Assembly (NCBI GenBank): GCA_005883775.1
Contig: VBEU01000102.1
Coordinates: 1 to 8,122 of the forward strand
DNA: 8,122 nt
Reading direction: 5' to 3'
Source: Chloroflexota bacterium
GTDB taxonomy: Bacteria > Chloroflexota > Limnocylindria > P2-11E
Shown here: positions 6,821 to 8,122 of the stretch, in pieces
Numbering within the stretch: position 1 is the first letter of the stretch
Layout: every line of letters starts with the position of its first letter
Position numbers and translations under genes: made by a program
The notes under the pieces: generated by a model
Told to the model about the DNA's origin: nothing
What the model saw: only the letters and a program-made list of their open reading frames with translations
Database searches by the model: none

Positions 6821-7117
6821 AATTCCGAGAAGGAGCCCTTCGGTCTCGTCGGTCTCGAGGTCATGGCCTCGGGCGGCCTCGCGTACGTCGGCCGGACCGG
6901 TGAGGACTACGCGGTCCCGTTCGGGAACGCGGTCGTCATGCAGAGCGACGACCCGCGCGAGCTGCTCGCGACGCACGCGACGCTCGGCACGCGGCCGGAA
7001 GTCCTTCGCGCCATTCGTGCCGACGGAAGGGCGACGGCGAAACGGTTTGCGTGGCCGCGCGTGCTCGATGGCTACGAGGCCGCGTGGGAGACCGCGTTCG
7101 CGCTGACCTCGGGCTAA
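6821..7117 (+). pseudogene. C-terminal donor-domain part of the glycosyltransferase, displaced by a -1 frameshift
   Basis: In the frame one base behind the upstream part, translation runs LANSEKEPFGLVGLEVMASG from 6815, then continues to TAA at 7115-7117. This contains the EX7E motif of GT-B retaining glycosyltransferases: the Glu of EPFG and the Glu of LEVMASG, eight residues apart, which contact the nucleotide-sugar. It is followed by the usual helical C-terminus (FAWPRVLDGYEAAWETAF). Loss of one base in or near GCGTTCTAG (6810-6818) accounts for the break. Restoring one base gives a protein of about 381 residues, normal for the family. The ATG at 6863 lies inside the conserved motif, so it is not a credible independent start. 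No further lesion is visible. Confidence 0.8.
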
Positions 7118-7123
7118 ACCCGA
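7109..7123. terminator. Small hairpin at the end of the glycosyltransferase gene
   Basis: TCGGG (7109-7113) and CCCGA (7119-7123) can pair as a 5-bp stem with a CTAAA loop that contains the stop codon. It lies in the 21-bp gap between two convergent genes, where a terminator would be useful. There is no T-run on either side, so it is at best weak and may be chance. Confidence 0.2.
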
Positions 7124-7138
7124 CCCTCGAAACCGCCG

Positions 7139-7861
7139 TCAGACAGCTCGCGAAAGCCGAAGTCCGAGCCACGCGCCCCAGATCGGAGCCACGATCCCTC
7201 CGCTGAGGAGAATGAGTAGCCCCCCGACCGCGTCCGGAACAGGTAGTGCGGCATCGCGCGCGAGAAGGCTCAGGAGGCCCAGCCAGTAGAGAGCCGCGAG
7301 AACGAAGCCGAGCAAGGCCCAGGCCTGCGGAAAAGATCGTCGTTCGAGGGCGAGACCACTTGCCCAGTAGGTCCCAAAGCCGGCCAGCAGCAAGAACGCG
7401 CGCTGTAGCCAATTCGCTGGGGACTCGATCAATGCGCTCGCGTCGGTCAGGACCTGCAGCGTCTGACTCGAGGCATCGTGACTCACATTGACCACCGCCT
7501 GCAGCAGCCCAAGCGTCAGGAACAGCCACAGCGACCCAAACAGTCCCGCCGCGGCGAACGCGACCGTCATCAACTGCTGGTAAGGGCCGTCGGGGGCCAG
7601 CGACTGTCTTAGCACCAACCCGAGTCCAATGAGGCAAAGCATGGCCAGAGTGATGCAAACCACCGCGGCGTAGAACTGCGGGTACACCGCTCTCTCATAG
7701 GCGTAGTGCGCGACTCGATCGGCGGCATCTGGGGGTTGTGGTGAGATGATCGCGAAACTCACCAGCGTGAAAACCCATGTGCCAACGAACCACCCGGCTG
7801 CATAGATGAACGCGAGCGCTCTGCCGATTGGGTACCAGCCGGAGGCCCTTGTCGCATCCAT
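7139..7861 (-). CDS. Six-helix integral membrane protein of unknown function
   Basis: I do not recognise a specific function. The 240-residue product starts with a short cytoplasmic stretch and has about six hydrophobic segments, near residues 14-39, 61-85, 98-125, 152-171, 177-200 and 211-236. A polar loop (SHDASSQTLQVLTDASALIE, 127-146) sits between helices 3 and 4. The layout resembles the small six-helix DUF4386-type families, but this is a loose resemblance only. No catalytic or metal-binding motif is visible. The start at ATG 7861 lacks a Shine-Dalgarno sequence, and TACGCT lies 10 nt upstream. It follows another minus-strand gene by 36 bp and may share its transcript. Sampled lines have GC near 57-68%, against 78% in one sampled line of the cyclase gene. 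Confidence 0.75.
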   Translation of the reverse strand: MDATRASGWYPIGRALAFIYAAGWFVGTWVFTLVSFAIISPQPPDAADRVAHYAYERAVYPQFYAAVVCITLAMLCLIGLGLVLRQSLAPDGPYQQLMTVAFAAAGLFGSLWLFLTLGLLQAVVNVSHDASSQTLQVLTDASALIESPANWLQRAFLLLAGFGTYWASGLALERRSFPQAWALLGFVLAALYWLGLLSLLARDAALPVPDAVGGLLILLSGGIVAPIWGAWLGLRLSRAV

Positions 7862-7871
7862 GCGCCGGAGA

Positions 7872-7877
7872 AGCGTA
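7872..7877 (-). promoter_or_regulatory. Possible -10 hexamer for the six-helix membrane protein
   Basis: Read on the minus strand this is TACGCT, fitting TANNNT and ending 10 nt before the ATG at 7861. That is the same spacing as TAACCT before the cyclase gene. It would give a very short leader. The match is loose and no -35 box is visible, so it may be chance. Confidence 0.2.
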
Positions 7878-7897
7878 GCCCTAGGCGGGACGCGAAC

Positions 7898-8122
7898 TTA
7901 GTCTCGTCGTCTAGCGGACGTCAGTTCGTCGTTGCTCCTCTTCTCCAGTATCTCGAAGCGCACCGCGCGTTCGACGAAGAGCGGCGTCCCGCGGCGCGCC
8001 GGGGGAACGAGCCAGTGCACGCGTCTCGAGAAGCGGAGGTGGTCCCTGAGGTAGTCATTGAGCTCGGCCGAGTCTTCGAACGGGATCGCGTGCCACAGCC
8101 TTCCCCGCCGGCGCGATCGGAA
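7898..8122 (-). CDS. C-terminal end of an unidentified protein (5' truncated)
   Basis: The minus strand is open from the window edge to TAA at 7900-7898, giving 74 residues. The segment has a mixed hydrophilic and aromatic composition (LWHAIPFEDSAELNDYL, then HWLVPPARRGTPLFVERAV) and a charged tail ending TSARRRD. It looks like a folded soluble domain rather than a membrane segment. The family is not recognisable from this piece. It is the upstream neighbour of the six-helix membrane protein on the same strand, 36 bp apart, so the two could form an operon. Codon positions show the strong third-base GC bias of the neighbouring genes, which supports real coding. Confidence 0.6.
   Translation of the reverse strand, partial: FRSRRRGRLWHAIPFEDSAELNDYLRDHLRFSRRVHWLVPPARRGTPLFVERAVRFEILEKRSNDELTSARRRD

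Noticed and set aside
6841..6858. Tandem CGGTCTCG repeat near the glycosyltransferase frameshift.
   Set aside because: It encodes GLVGLE of the conserved EX7E region and is in the correct frame, so it reflects the protein motif and is not an obvious slippage site for the lesion.
1..8122. A hidden defence system, toxin-antitoxin pair, CRISPR array or mobile element.
   Set aside because: No repeat arrays, transposase or nuclease motifs, attachment-site-like repeats or small paired genes were seen. The gaps between genes are too short to hide them.

Overview
The window comes from a high-GC bacterium with tightly packed genes. All gaps between genes are under 40 bp. Strong GC bias at third codon positions creates many long shadow ORFs, one of them running antisense to most of the cyclase gene. 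The zinc-ribbon/cyclase/ATPase/TPR signalling protein and a SerRS of the 'FRRE...DVRG' type fit a Chloroflexota-like or actinobacterial soil or water organism. That placement is an inference from gene style, not a determination. No tRNA, rRNA, CRISPR array, insertion sequence or phage gene was seen.

Layout, left to right. (1) At 3-77 (+) there is a possible C-terminal tail of a membrane protein entering from outside. It overlaps the end of an MFS drug-efflux-type transporter on the minus strand (55-1446). (2) Diverging from the transporter across about 40 bp is a large plus-strand signalling gene (1485 to 4680). It encodes an N-terminal zinc ribbon, a class III nucleotidyl cyclase, a STAND/AAA-type ATPase and a TPR-like helical C-terminus. 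It is broken by one frameshift near 4000 into an 840-codon part and a 225-codon remainder. (3) Its last stop codon directly abuts the stop codon of serS (seryl-tRNA synthetase, minus strand, 4681-5943). (4) serS diverges across only 29 bp from a GT-B family 4 glycosyltransferase (5973 to 7117, plus strand). That gene is also frameshifted, just before its catalytic EX7E motif. (5) Beyond it, a six-helix membrane protein of unknown function (7139-7861, minus) lies 36 bp downstream of the truncated 3' end of another minus-strand gene (7898-8122). Those two may be co-transcribed.

The genes do not form an obvious pathway: efflux, signalling, translation, glycosylation and an orphan membrane protein. 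I found no convincing undescribed multi-gene system. The best leads are local. They are two single-base frameshifts of opposite sign in otherwise intact genes, a glycine at the base-selecting position of the cyclase, a perfectly centred AT core that may act as a bidirectional promoter between serS and the glycosyltransferase, and recurring -10-like hexamers 10-12 nt before start codons that lack Shine-Dalgarno sequences, which suggests very short mRNA leaders.
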